Shown piece by piece: positions 10,901 to 22,316 of a DNA stretch of 64,000 bases. Position 1 is the stretch's first letter; each line of letters opens with the position of its first letter. The position numbers and the translations under genes were made by a program. Location of the stretch: assembly GCA_964019415.1 (NCBI GenBank), contig OZ025875.1:2593501-2657500 (forward strand), read 5' to 3'. This stretch comes from Ianthella basta (Eukaryota > Porifera > Demospongiae > Verongiida > Ianthellidae). Below the pieces are notes generated by a model. It was not told the origin of the DNA. It was given only the letters and a program-made list of their open reading frames with translations, and made no database searches.

Positions 10901-13900
10901 CACAGCATGACTTGTTGCACATTGCATTATACTCTTTTGTATACACAGAGGTTGACAATCGAGTAGCCCCCTCTCTTACCACATCTCCCACAAGTCAGAA
11001 GGTGGATCTCAATGACAGGGTTACCCTGAGCTGCTCTGCTACTGGCAACCCCACCCCAAACATTCAGTGGTACAAGGATGGCATTGCAATTAAGGGCCCT
11101 CAGGCCTTTGGAAGTGAATTTGTGATCACAGAAACAACCCCCAAACAACGAGGATTCTATCAATGTGTAGCCTTCAGCAGCTTTGGTCCACCAGCAAGAT
11201 CTGATGAAGTATCAATATTAATCAATGGTGAGAACATTTTGATACTCAACTGAGACTGCAACTGAGAAATTTTGTGTCAATGTATCGTTGTGCAGGCATA
11301 GTTCAACTTCGTGTCCGAATTGACTTTGGGAGTAGGAGGAAACGACAATCCAATGCCAATGCTGACATTATGGAGACTGTGAGTGACTTAATGTACTGGT
11401 ACATACCGGGTAACCATTGAATGAAAGTGTGTGCTTTTGTATATTCCCTGTTATTAGCTGCAGTTGCAAACAGTGAACCAACCTCTAGCAGTGGAAGGAG
11501 ACTATGTAGCCACTGTGTACTCAGTGGAACCTGCTGGGGACAACACTACTGACATTGTGATCACTGTGGCAACCAACAGCTCTGAATCTCCTGCAAATCT
11601 CACTGAGCAACTGACACAGCCTCTCGAACAAACACTGGAAGAAGTTACAGACATCAACGAGCAAATCTCATTTACTGTAGTGACCACTGATAGACATGGT
11701 ATGCATTTGTATAGCCAACTGGTGTGTGAGCCTGTGTACAGTGAATGCAGAGTATCCTGTATGCAGCTTCATGCAGTAGCCGATTCCTTACAATGGCTAT
11801 GACTACTGTGAATGTGTTGTGGTAATCATGCAGCACTCATATCTCATTCACTCCTCCTCCTTTACCAAGATGGCTGTCCTGAACTGCCTGACTCACCCTG
11901 TGGCAATGTTGGTCCAGTGACTTGGCCTGAGACTGAGATAGGCCAGGTAGCCTCAGTCCAATGCCAGTGTGGGTTAGATGACCCACTGATCCAGCGACTG
12001 ACAGGCACTCGGAGATGTGGTGGGAGGTATGAAACTGGTGCAGTGTGGGAGGAGCCACAGTGTGAGAGCTGCCAGTTCAGCGAGACAAGGAAAATGCTTT
12101 GTGCACTTGCTGAGGTTGGTTGACTCAATGAAGTGACAGGTTGTAACTATGAGCAAATAAAAAGCTATAAATAGGCTATGGACATTCTGATTCAGCCATT
12201 TTCTTGGTCTGTGTATCAATGCATATGATGCCACTCCCTATAGATTGATAACCCAGCCCAGCTTGCCGCCATTCTGGTGAATATAACTGGTTCTGGTAGT
12301 GCTGAGATTGAGAGTGCAGATGTCTCCCTCACTGTGGGGCTGCTGGAAATTATCACACAATCCACAGAAGACCTACAACAGGAGGATGTGAGTGGCTAAA
12401 TCCTCTGATGACTAGTCAATGTCATTCTTCACTACTGTTGCTGCTGGTTGTATTCTGCATGTTTTAGGTTCAAATGGATGTCCTCTTGATTGTGAGTAAT
12501 GTTCAGCAAGTGCCTCCTGACCAGCTGGCAGCCAGTCAGGAAGAGACAGATTCATCAAACAGGTTTGTGCATATACTTGGGTACCTTGACCAGTTGAAAG
12601 TGAGAGTAACTGCTTGTTCATTATCACTTTGGTGCACCTGCAGAATTTTAGAGATTGTGGATGATGTACTGAATGTTGTTGAGGTGGCTCCTGAAAAACC
12701 TTTTGAGTTTGCTGCTCCTGACTTTGGTGTTCGAGTTGAGGAGCCTCCTGAAGATCTAGATGCTGAGAAACTATTTGCCCCTGATTTAGGAGCCTTGTTG
12801 AGCCAAGTAATGACCAGTACTGCAGCAAGCATGCAGATGGAAGAAATGCCAGAAGTGCCATCTGCTGCAATTTCTCTCTCATCGACTCTTCTGAGAGGCG
12901 ACAATGGAACGAGACGACTTATATCAATATCAGTGTTTGTACGTGATTCTCTGTTTCAAGAACGGGCAAGTATGACAATGGACAACCGCACCAGAGAAAT
13001 TGTTAGAAGCATTGTAGTTGATTTATCTTTGCGGTCAGGTGGAAAAGTAATTTCAATTGCTGCACCTCCAAACAGCAATGTAGTGCGGCCACGCTTCACT
13101 AAAACAATGGTAAGCTGTTACAAATGAGAACATGAGAATTACAATACTGCAGACTGTGCGTTCTAGCACTGCTTGTGGTCTCTTCTCACATTCAGCTTGC
13201 TAGAGAGAAAGGAAGCAACACAAGCTGTCAATTTTGGAACTTTACTGCTGATGGTGAGCTACGTACTCAGATCCATGCAAAAGAATAGTTTATGACAGTG
13301 TTTATGTATATACTATATATACATCTGTAGATCGCTCACACCATATCTGTTGTAGAAATTGTAAACAATAATTAATAAGGAGCTCTCCTGATACAATGCA
13401 TTCTTATTCCTTACCTCTTTGTGCATGTGTACTCATAGGTATAGTGCATTCCAATTCCTGAACTACAATATTTTTATGTGCATATCTTCCTATAATGCAG
13501 GTGGTTCTGGTGCATGGGACAGCAGTAGCTGCAGAGTGCTCAATGAAACGGCAGAGGAAGTGGAGTGTGGCTGTGATCATCTCACTCACTTTGCCATTCT
13601 GCTGGTGAGTGACTGACAACATGCATAAAATAATGCCAGCAGTACACTTCTTGCCATGAATACTGTAATGGGCTGTTCTTGTGTGCCATCCTCAGTGTGC
13701 ATAGTTTATATACATCAACTTTCCCATTACCAGGCTGTTCTTCTTTCCTGTTACCATGCAAGTATTCCGCTTGCCTCACAGTGTTCTTCTTTTCCATTTC
13801 TCATCGGTAGGACATCACCCCTGACTCACCAACAATGTCTACTCCAGTTAGTACTGCCCTTGAAGGAGTGTCTTACATTGGCACTGTACTCTCCATCATT

Positions 13901-16900
13901 GGCCTCGTCATCATTATCATCACCTATCTTGGAGAGGAGTGAGTACTGTATTACTAGAGCATGTAATATATGCAACTACTTGCTAGGGAATGAAGCCATT
14001 TTTCTGCCATTCTTCATTCTTCTGCCTGGGCCTCTATTTCTTTCAAGAGGTTTTTGACCTGGCCTCTATTCAAGCCCGGCCTCTATTAAAATGAACTGAT
14101 TCCTAGCCATGTTTTTTTATATAAAATCTCTGACAAGACATGGCTGTCGTTGAGGATTCACATGTGCTGAGAAGGCACGAGTTCTCAGAAGTCACCAAGC
14201 TCGCAATTTGGTCTCATCCAGCTACTCCCAACTCTCTCACATGCAGCGGCTTCTTTCGCATCTCCGCTACATTTGCTCCAAACCCTGGGGAAGAATTAGC
14301 TAAGCATTGTGCTTCTCTTCTGACTTGGACATTGCTACTGCAGCAGTAACTAAGTAAGTAACACGTGCGCACTGTGTTCGATTCGTACCTAAAGCGTGCA
14401 CCTCAGATGCTGCAGAGTGCCAGTGCGTGGGTTCGGATCCATCTTCAATTCGAACCTGGCTTCTATTCAAGCCCCGGGTTCTATTAAAGATTCGCTGCTC
14501 TGACCCCCTGCCTCTATTTGAGCCTGGCCTCTATACGGACATATACGGTATGTATGTGGGCACACCCTATGGTGATGAAAGCAGGAAGTAATTATTATAT
14601 GGAGACAGCATGCATTACAAGGCAACTAGGTTGCAGCACAGATGTGCATTCAGTGCACAACAAGATTGTTAATTTGATTATTCTTATGTTAAGTCTTTCC
14701 ACAAGTTGTAATTACAGTACAGGCAGTGAATCATTCAAATCTTTGAGGCTCTGATATCCAGTGATTGCCATTCCATCTATTGCCTCTGCAGTGGCTAAAT
14801 GCAAGCAATCGTCCCTTTTCAGCAGCACTTCAGTCATGATGGCTTTAGCCTTACTGGTTTGTTTCTGTTGAAACAGCAAGTGTTTGACTTGTGGTGGATA
14901 CAGAAGAAGCCAGTCATCCAACTATCAACCACCAGTACACCACACTGATGAGCCCCAGTCAGAGCAAAACATTTGTCTGTAGCTCTTCCATCTCTGTTGG
15001 ATGACTGGGGGAGGTGATCACTAGTTGCCAACTCAAACTCTATGGGGCTTCGTGCCCCCACCCCACCAACTGAGACACCAATACTGGTGTAGTTGGTAGG
15101 TTTGGCGTAATATCCAGTAATTACCATTCAAGAGTTTATAGTTACTGATAATCCACAGAAGAAATGGTTAATGTTAATTCTTTCCCACTACAAGGTGTAA
15201 TTAATTGTGTTTAATTTGGTGAAAGAGCATAATTATAGACAGCAAATTGTTCAATCTTTGAGGCTCATTAGCTGTTCAAGTCCTCTAGTAGTCATCTGTA
15301 TTCCAAGCGATTTGAACAAGCATATAGACATCATGTCATGTAAATGAGCACAGGATGAACAATAAAATGCATGAGAGTTCACCATGAACTGTTGATCTGA
15401 CCTTTGCTAAAGTTAACATTCTTTGTTAGCAGATGTGTGATATCCGTTCTGCCATAAGCTGAGATGGAGGATGATATGAATGCTTCACATCAGTTCCCCG
15501 TATGGTGTATAGCAATTTAGTTGCAGTGCTTGCTTCACTCGCTACTGCTGCATACCTGGGTTAGAGTTCTGGATCTAGATTTGTATTGTGCAAGCATGTA
15601 ACGGTAACATGCAATGGTGCAAATTGTGGCAATCAATGAACTGATATGGGTGCTTACAGGGTGAGTAGACACATAGCAATGCAACAGATTCTTGTGTAGG
15701 GTGTTTTGAACATGAAGGTCTTTCTCAGCTAGTAAGGAGACTGCATGGCAATATTTCTGCATTGAAACTTTTCTAACTAGAAGGCAGTGTTAGCGTTGAA
15801 AGCCATTGGAGCAGACGGTTATAAATTGTACTGATCACATGGCCCAGGTGTATGAACCATGTAGTGGCAAAGCTTCTATATAGCCTATATATGTCATGGC
15901 CTTCACTTTATAAATCATCCATCCAACACACTATAATAGTCCAACAAGTTCCTCCTGACACGTGTTCACGACAGCCCACACACAGTATGCATGGGAGCAA
16001 GTCCTCCCTACCAGTCCAGTGCCATGTAACATAACGCTTCATTTTCTGTTTCAGTGCACTTTTGTTTGAGCAAAGTGACTTTACCTAATCTCCTAAAATT
16101 CCTTTAAACTTATGGTTCCTTTACATATAACAATGGATGTGAATCTCAGATACTGTATAGAGAAACACTGAACTGAGAATGACCTAATGATAGCAATATA
16201 AAATGACTATGTGAGTCAATAATATTTGCATAAGTGTACGTGAAAAGTTAATTACAATGGTCTATATACCATGGTGACACGAATGAAAGATAACGTTTGA
16301 AACTACACATGGTAAGGAAAGAAGGGGGAAGGGAAAAATGGCAGGGAACTGGACCAGCACCGGCAACCTCTAGATCCTCTGGTCTTGAAGGGGTGAAGTA
16401 GAGTTACACCAATTAATGGAAAAATGGGAAATGTCAGTGAACAGGACCTCTGGTCCTGTTCACTGCCATTTTCCCTTTCCCCCTTCTTTCCTTACCATGT
16501 GTAGTTACAAACATTGTACGTACATGAAAATTGTTTGCCATCATCTTTACCTTCATACTAATGTACTCCACTCAGAAAACTAAGGAAGGCTATCCATGTA
16601 AAGCTGTTACTCAACCTCTGCTTTGCTCTGTTGGGACTGTATTTCACCTTCATCATCAGCACTGTCTCAACTGGTGTATCTGTGCTCTGTGGAGTGGTCT
16701 CTGCTCTCATGCACTACTTCTTCCTGGCTGTGTTCTTCTGGATGGCAGCAGAAGCCATCCAGTTGCACAGAAATTTGGTGACTGTGTTCAAACCAAACAT
16801 CACAAGCTATGTCAAGATTGCCATGGCACTATGCTGGGGTAGGTTGGTGCACGGGGAGAAGGAGAGTAACGCAATAACTTGCATTTTCTCTGTACTGTAT

Positions 16901-17970
16901 TGCCTTCACATTCAATCCTACCTCCTACAGTGGTTCCAGCTTTCATTGTGGTGTTCTCCTTGGCTCCATACTACCACAACTACATTCATTCAAGATTGTA
17001 AGGAGCTTGACAGAATACTAGACAGTAATGCCTGTGTTCAGTGTACTTAAAGTTGGTGTTTTCTCTTTCTACAAATTGCAGCTGTCGTGTGTATGGATAC
17101 TCCTTCTATATTGGTCTGCTTGTACCATTTGGTGCCATCTACATTATGAACTGGGTCATATTCATTCTCATCTTTGCCAATCTGGTGTGTAAGTCCAATG
17201 TTAGGGAGGAAACAAGCAAGAATGGAAACCTTCGCAAACTGAAGGAGAACTTTATGATTGCCCTGGGACTGTCCCTTCTCTTTGGAATGGGCTGGGCCAT
17301 TGGTCTGCTAGCTACCAGTGATCTTCCTGATGCAGTGCGCTACCCTGCTGAGTGGGTCTTCACCCTGACTACTGCCTTCCTGGGTGTATACCTGTTTGTC
17401 CTGCATGTTCTAAAATCTCAAGAAGCTCGTAGACTTTGGAAGAGATGGCTACTCTGCCAGCGTAAGCGGGCTGCTTATGGTGTGTCAACCAGCAATACAA
17501 GCAAGTCTCGCTTGACTTCCACTATTGTATCCTGGGCAGGGACTTTTAGACGAAACACACTGAGGAAGGCTGGCAAAAGTCCTGACACAATGACACATAA
17601 CACACCTGCTGCTTCTGAAAATCTACACTTTTTCTCTAGTCCTACTAGAAGGATGACAGACACTGCCTCCACTTTTTCTGAGCCATCCTCTGTGAAGGGG
17701 AATACCACTGCTGAGGCCCCATCTCCCATTTTGCCACCAGTGGAGATTGAGTTAGTCAGCAAATTGGACCAAGATGAACAGTCCAACAATGAAGCACCTG
17801 TGAAAGTGGGCATTGATACTGAATCCATCATTGAAACCATGGGTTCCCATGACAACTCCTCTTTGTTTGGCTGCAATGCTCTCTCTGCTCAGCAAGACCC
17901 AGCTCCAACTGGCACAGATGAAGATTGCTACATAGTCCAGAACAAGGAAACTGATCATGAAGGGCTCTGA
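7589..17970 (+). CDS. Adhesion GPCR, copy 1 (one Ig exon broken)
   Basis: Multi-exon gene for a cell-surface receptor of the adhesion class. Exons inferred from GT-AG junctions and frame: 7589-7906, 8001-8087, 9226-9462, 9652-9669, 9862-10154, 10253-10624, 10744-10881, 10949-11227, 11296-11378, 11458-11698, 11870-12114, 12244-12387, 12468-12562, 12644-13109, 13196-13253, 13501-13604, 13811-13938, 16576-16838, 16931-16997, 17092-17970. Order of domains: FN3s, Ig, Ig, EGF-like, Ig, SEA-like with RRKR, HRM, GAIN/GPS, 7TM, tail. Compared with copy 3 it has lost about 1.1 kb (one FN3 and two Ig exons), and the Ig exon 9862-10154 has a 10-nt deletion that puts TGA at 9951. That exon is phase 1-1, so skipping it restores the frame. 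All other exons are open. The 5' end and signal peptide were not found. It may be functional by exon skipping or may be a young pseudogene. Confidence 0.8.
8001..8087 (+). CDS. Copy 1 exon: first half of an FN3
   Basis: 87 nt, phase 1-1, encoding the A-B strands of an FN3 ([21 protein letters not shown], which shows the canonical buried W). It pairs with 9226-9462, so this FN3 is split by an intron of about 1.1 kb. The same split is present in copies 2 and 3. Confidence 0.75.
9226..9462 (+). CDS. Copy 1 exon: second half of an FN3
   Basis: Encodes strands C to G: 'YEVQYRGV' and '[15 protein letters not shown]' are the conserved FN3 Y and L..Y..V.V.A signatures. Phase 1-1 with donor GAG|GTTGG. 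The matching exon of copy 3 (43615-43851) has the same 237-nt length. Confidence 0.85.
9652..9669 (+). CDS. Copy 1: 18-nt micro-exon created by deletion
   Basis: A deletion relative to copy 3 joins the acceptor of one FN3 exon (TTTATGCAG) to the last 18 nt of an Ig exon (CTGTACTAACAGTGCAAG) and its GT donor. The resulting micro-exon is phase 1-1 and adds V-L-T-V-Q. Whether it is spliced in or skipped cannot be told from sequence. Either choice keeps the reading frame. Confidence 0.55.
9862..10154 (+). pseudogene. Copy 1 exon: broken Ig domain
   Basis: Copy 3 reads GGAGAAAACTTGGTTGCCTC before TGTCGAGCTAAT, while copy 1 has GGAGAAGACAATGTCGAGCTAAT. This is a net loss of 10 nt that removes the first strand-B residues and shifts the frame past the first Ig cysteine, reaching TGA at 9951-9953. 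Downstream the original frame is still clean through '[14 protein letters not shown]'. The exon is 293 nt against 303 in copy 3, and its flanking phases allow skipping. Confidence 0.85.
10253..10624 (+). CDS. Copy 1 exon: Ig domain
   Basis: Ig fold with the cysteine pair in 'LVLTCKAYG' and '[11 protein letters not shown]', and W in 'PEIAWLNNG'. 372 nt, phase 1-1. It carries several potential N-glycosylation sites. The domain is intact and matches copy 3 45749-46120. Confidence 0.9.
10744..10881 (+). CDS. Copy 1 exon: EGF-like domain
   Basis: Six cysteines in the EGF order: [13 protein letters not shown], then YTCNC and finally NC. The 'TNEC' start resembles calcium-binding EGFs, but the D-x-N/D-E signature is incomplete. 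The loop between cysteines 5 and 6 is long. 138 nt, phase 1-1. Confidence 0.85.
10949..11227 (+). CDS. Copy 1 exon: Ig domain next to the SEA-like module
   Basis: I-set-like Ig with '[21 protein letters not shown]' at strands B-C and '[13 protein letters not shown]' at strand F. Phase 1-1, open, nearly identical to copy 3 46445-46723. Confidence 0.92.
11296..11698 (+). CDS. Copy 1 exons: SEA-like module with furin site
   Basis: Two exons (11296-11378 and 11458-11698) encode about 108 residues between the last Ig and the HRM. The first contains RRKR followed by Q (11334-11345), a dibasic furin consensus. The second has '[15 protein letters not shown]' followed by a helical stretch ending near 'INEQISF', compatible with the strands and helix of an SEA domain but lacking a GSVVV autocleavage motif. 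Several vertebrate aGPCRs carry a furin-cleaved SEA domain in this position. Assignment to SEA is inferred from length, order and pattern. Confidence 0.5.
11870..12114 (+). CDS. Copy 1 exon: HRM (hormone-receptor motif) domain
   Basis: Cysteine-rich module directly before [23 protein letters not shown], '[11 protein letters not shown]', 'GTRRCGG' and '[11 protein letters not shown]'. The order Cys - W - G..V.V.C - R.C - G..W..P.C is that of HRM (PF02793) as found in adhesion and secretin GPCRs. Starts phase 1 and ends phase 0. Confidence 0.88.
12244..13604 (+). CDS. Copy 1 exons: GAIN domain with GPS
   Basis: Five exons (12244-12387, 12468-12562, 12644-13109, 13196-13253, 13501-13604). Helical subdomain A is followed by the beta sandwich ('[15 protein letters not shown]') and the GPS, with [14 protein letters not shown] and [14 protein letters not shown]. 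The HL|T tripeptide is the autoproteolysis site, cutting before T. After cleavage the new N-terminus THFAILLDITPDSP would be the tethered agonist. All four GPS cysteines and both tryptophans are present. Confidence 0.93.
13811..17970 (+). CDS. Copy 1 exons: seven-helix domain and cytoplasmic tail
   Basis: Exons 13811-13938 (stalk and TM1), 16576-16838 (TM2-TM3), 16931-16997 (TM4) and 17092-17970 (TM5-TM7 and tail). Family B2 hallmarks are the [13 protein letters not shown] region, '[18 protein letters not shown]' in TM3, '[13 protein letters not shown]' at ECL2/TM5, '[16 protein letters not shown]' in TM6 and '[14 protein letters not shown]' in TM7. The tail of about 180 residues is Ser/Thr-rich and ends ETDHEGL. 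No classical PDZ ligand is evident. The 2.6-kb intron after TM1 is full of repeats that differ from those of copies 2 and 3. Confidence 0.95.
14006..14545. mobile_element. Insertion with CTCTATTCAAGCC motifs
   Basis: In copies 2 and 3, 'GAAGCCATTCTTCTG' is followed within about 35 bp by 'TATGTGGGCACACCCT'. Here about 540 bp lie between them. Both ends carry variants of 'CTGGCCTCTATTCAAGCCCGG' (14058-14085 and 14454-14475, plus 14511-14540). No coding capacity; family unknown. Confidence 0.55.
16299..16512. mobile_element. Hairpin (foldback) element, about 210 bp
   Basis: AACTACACATGGTAAGGAAA at 16301 is inverted at 16483-16505 (CTTTCCTTACCATGTGTAGTT). The arms extend for about 45 bp with few mismatches, through a purine tract on one side and its pyrimidine complement on the other. 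A second small palindrome (GAACAGGACC / GGTCCTGTTC) sits inside at 16439-16461. Typical of a MITE or foldback element. Confidence 0.7.
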
Positions 17971-19630
17971 CATATTTCCATCATCTGCACCTATGCTATT
18001 TACAGCATACTGTATATCCTCAGTGTGACACAATGCACTATGCTAATCAACACTGTGCAATACATATCTAGGCTGTATTATGCATGCAAATGTAGTAAGA
18101 TAATCAGTACATACACTGATTGCTTTATTGTATTAAGTGTGTGCTTCTATTTTGTAGTCCTATTATAGAGGATGCCAAAATATAATGTACTTGAACGTGT
18201 GCACTGTTTTAATGTATCAATATAGTTTAACTGAAGTGAAGGAGGTTGGCTAGTCAGAAGCTGCTCAGCTAAGTTTGGCTTGTGATCACTGATAACAATT
18301 CCTGAAAGCAGTTGATTGAAAATGTTATAATAAATGGAAAGTAACCATCTTCACTGGTTCTTCTCAAGGGAGTTACAAGCAGACCACAGCTGTGCAGATT
18401 TGGTCTGGGCATGCATATGGTGTGTGTATTATGCTCATGGCCACCAGATGTACAGTGTTGTCACTGGGATTTCAATAAAGAGGCATAGACATATATCTAT
18501 GCATTCTTCATGCATTTGATATATACTGTCATCAGGAGAAGGAAGCAAAAGCACTGGAAGTCCAAGATATGGCTAGATAAAATGAAGATGATCATCAGTT
18601 GGTCAGTTGGTCAGCTGCACCACACTGTTAAACATATGGTTTGACCATTCACACCATGGCTAATCAGTGCTCACACCAAAGGTGTGGTCACTCACATCTT
18701 TACTTTACTGTGATCGAAGTTCACACTGATACCAGCACACTGTTGCTCACATCATTTCTGATAGATTAAGGGAAGAATTTCACACACAAAGATGAGTGTT
18801 AACTATGAATCCTATAAGATCTAAGTATAATAGCTACTGTCAGAGATGGCTTAGCCGTATGGTATGTTGTGTACAGTGGGAGGACCTCCTCAAACTATGT
18901 ATAATATGTGCCCAGTGTAATGTACCATGAGTTACTTAACAATCCCACCAGGTGGTATTCTGCATACTACGTATATGCATATCGTAGTGTACCATATCTA
19001 CAGTGAAATGCACCATGAAGCTGAATTATTTCATTTAGTGATTAGTCTTGTTACAAACTGTTCTAATAAATGGTTTGCTGCATGCTATACTATGCAAATC
19101 TTCAAAGTAGCGTACCATATCAGCAGTGAAATGTATTGTGAAGTGACTATATCTCTTACAGATTGTTCCCATAATGGTATGTTATGTACTGCATGGTTGG
19201 AGTGAGCATCACACTGCAAATGGGTGTCCTCACTGTGGCAACCATAACCACACTAAATTTGGGTGTGAATATCTCTGTATTTCAAACAGTGCACTGTTAA
19301 GAGCTAAGTAGGAAAGCTGTGCACTGCTGTTTAGGATGCATCACTAGCTGTAGTATTCTAACAATTTACTTTCAGCTCAAAGGTAGAGCACCAGGCAGTA
19401 TATGCCACTAATAGCTGCACACCTCAACCTGCAGCTGGAATGGGTTTGGCTGTTTGCAATAGCTAGTGATGATACCATCCACATAGTGTAAACTATATAC
19501 ACAAGCCTGTACGCAGGGGGTTTGGAGGGTGGGGGGGTTCGGTGCCTAGGAATTCTGCCTGAGAAGCAGCTCCTATAACTTTTAGCTATAATCATATATA
19601 CAGAATCTGTGTTGTATTACTATACAGTAG
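17971..19630. other. Copy 1 3' flank and intergenic region
   Basis: The first 300 bp are conserved in copies 2 (about 28240-28450) and 3 (about 53098-53300), including 'AGTAAGATAA.CAGTACATACACTGATTGCT', so they are probably 3' UTR and downstream flank. An AATAAA occurs at 18475-18480. The rest holds a MITE (18623-19291) and otherwise nothing recognised. Confidence 0.6.
18623..19291. mobile_element. CACTGTTAAA MITE, diverged copy
   Basis: Begins CACTGTTAAACATATGG and ends TTTCAAACAGTG. It shares the inner motifs 'CACACTGCAAATGGGTGT' and 'TTTCTGATAGATTAA' with the better copy at 31039-31565. It is longer and more mutated, and a clear TA target duplication is not preserved. Confidence 0.7.
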
Positions 19631-19637
19631 TCTTACA

Positions 19638-20061
19638 ATGGGCAGTGTCACTCAAAACCCTGTTAAGCTTGAGAAGACCAGCTTAGCTGCTAGCAAGCAC
19701 AAGCTGGACAATCTCTTTACAGACACTAGAATTGTGCTACATGCTAATCCATACGATGAGTTCCACTCTGAGAGTAAAAGACCCCCCCAGTCTCAGAACT
19801 GTGTACGGGCCTTATACATTGGCAGATACATGAAATTGATTGTCCAAGAACGGATGCGTATGAATGAACACTTTTTATATACAGAGCAATGTGAGCACAA
19901 GCACATTTCTAGATTTAATTGTAGCTACATGGACAGACACACAAACATGTTCAACTATGGACTAGCCAAGATTCACTATCTAGCTGCTAGGTTTTATACT
20001 AGGAAAATTGTAAACAAACTCACAATTAAACTAACAAATAATTACATACACACTGCTGATG
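19638..20061 (+). other. Unidentified open reading frame joined to an FN3 exon end
   Basis: An open frame of 141 codons up to the donor-like GATG|GTGAG at 20061 (the full ORF runs to 20117). The last 18 nt (CACTGCTGATGGTGAGGA) match the 3' end and donor of the FN3 exon that starts copies 1 and 3, but the sequence upstream does not look like FN3. It is rich in H, Y, N and R, with 'YMDRHTNMFNYG' and 'KLIVQERMRMNEHF'. I do not recognise the family. It may be part of an unrelated element that replaced the exon, or a chance ORF. Confidence 0.3.
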
Positions 20062-20178
20062 GTGAGGATGCTGCTCTGCCTGTGACTGCAGGCCAGGGCA
20101 AGTACCTTCCTGCTTAACAGAGAGTTGAAGAGAAATCAATTGCTTATCACCCTTCTCTTCCTTCCTCCTCCTGTGTAG

Positions 20179-20698
20179 TTCCTTTAGTGCCTCAAGTTGT
20201 CAATGCCACCAGCATTAATTCTACCACTGTGTTGGTGACTTGGATTGAGCCTGAGGTGTTTTTCCGTGAGTGCATGCATAATTGCAACAGTGTGGCTAAA
20301 TGAGCTCCATAAACATAGCTGTGTGTGTTACTCCATACATGAGTGAGTTGGTGGTTGCTTGTTTGAACAATGACAACCTCTGAATTGGATCTGACTCTTC
20401 ACTGTAGTGTGTGTAAGTTTGATTATAGTTATATTGGAGTTTATGCTAATACCTTCTTCCTCTCTCAGCTCATGATAACAGCCTGACCATTTATGAGATA
20501 CAGTACCGAGGAGTAGCCACTCCTAATAATGTGAGTGGATCTTTCTTTGAAGCAGTAACTGAATCAGCTGGGATGCTGTTGTCCTGTTGCTGTTGGTCTG
20601 GTGGCCTACTCTACCTACAATGTGTCTTTGAGAGCAACAAACCCAGTATGGAGTGGGAGAGTTCAGTGAAGATGTGACTGTGCAGACAGAGGAGGGAG
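20179..20698 (+). pseudogene. Copy 2 exons: split FN3 with frameshifts
   Basis: 20179-20265 is open (87 nt, like the matching exons of copies 1 and 3). In 20469-20698 two bases are lost near 'TTGTCCTGTTGCTG' and one is gained near 'AACAAACCCAG', so the second half is out of frame (230 nt against 237, six of the difference being the absent CTCGAG). Confidence 0.8.
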
Positions 20699-20843
20699 GT
20701 TAGTATGCCACATCGAGTGCAGATCATGTAATGTGTACATTGCATAGTGTGCTAGTGGTGGCTTTACTGAAGTCACATCATGGATGAATATTCAGTGCAA
20801 CATGCTATGCATATCTTATAAGCTCTCTGTTTCACCTCCACAG

Positions 20844-21795
<952 letters not shown>

Positions 21796-21950
21796 GTGAG
21801 TGGTAACACTGACATACATTCTATGTCTTGGTGCTTTTCTATTGTGATTACTGTAGTTCTGGTAACTGCATGAAATACAGTGCAATAACATAATATAATG
21901 TCATTTATACTCTAGTATATATTCCCATTTGCCCTGCTCCCTGTGCACAG

Positions 21951-22202
21951 TGACTCCAGAAGGCAGTGTGTTTGTGATGTCTCAGAATGTGTCCATCAGT
22001 CAAGGATACAGTGTCACATTCATGTGTGTGGTTGATGTGGCTGGCAGTTATGAGTTGCAGTGGAGCCACAATGGTGAGGAGCTGCTGGGAGAGAACCAGA
22101 CCATACTGAATGTGAATGCTGTCACTGTGGCACAAGGAGGGAACTACACTTGCTCAGTTGTCAATGTAGCTGGGAATGGCATGGATGAAGGGATACTCTA
22201 TG
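21951..22202 (+). CDS. Copy 2 exon: intact Ig domain, unique to this copy
   Basis: 252 nt, phase 1-1. Ig pattern: VTFMCVVDVAG (strand B cysteine), LQWSHNG (strand C) and 'GGNYTCSVVNVAG' (strand F). No frameshift or stop, even though the surrounding gene is broken. No close relative in copies 1, 3 or 4. Confidence 0.85.
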
Positions 22203-22316
22203 GTACGTCTCATTGCTCAAGCTGTGCTCAAAGAGCATATGTGTCAGTATCACAAACAATTAGCAATAGTTTCACAGTGATTCTGACATGTTGGCTCTTT
22301 CCTCTTCTACTTGCAG

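Larger units (their letters stand above)
13939..16575. other. Large 7TM intron of copy 1, repeat-filled
   Basis: No exon-like sequence. It holds an insertion at about 14006-14545 that is absent from the same intron of copies 2 and 3, a minus-strand member of the family also seen at 29316-29410 and 30180-30466 (about 14745-15130), a segment at 15340-15760 that recurs at 62026-62720, and a hairpin element at 16299-16512. Confidence 0.7.

Noticed and set aside
12412..12904. Long minus-strand ORFs opposite the GAIN exon of copy 1 (and the same at 48061-48418)
   Set aside because: Shadows of the real GAIN exon; composition and conservation belong to the plus strand.
17475..17876. 133-codon minus-strand ORF opposite the cytoplasmic tail
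   Set aside because: Antisense shadow of the tail exon; the same frame is not kept in copy 3.
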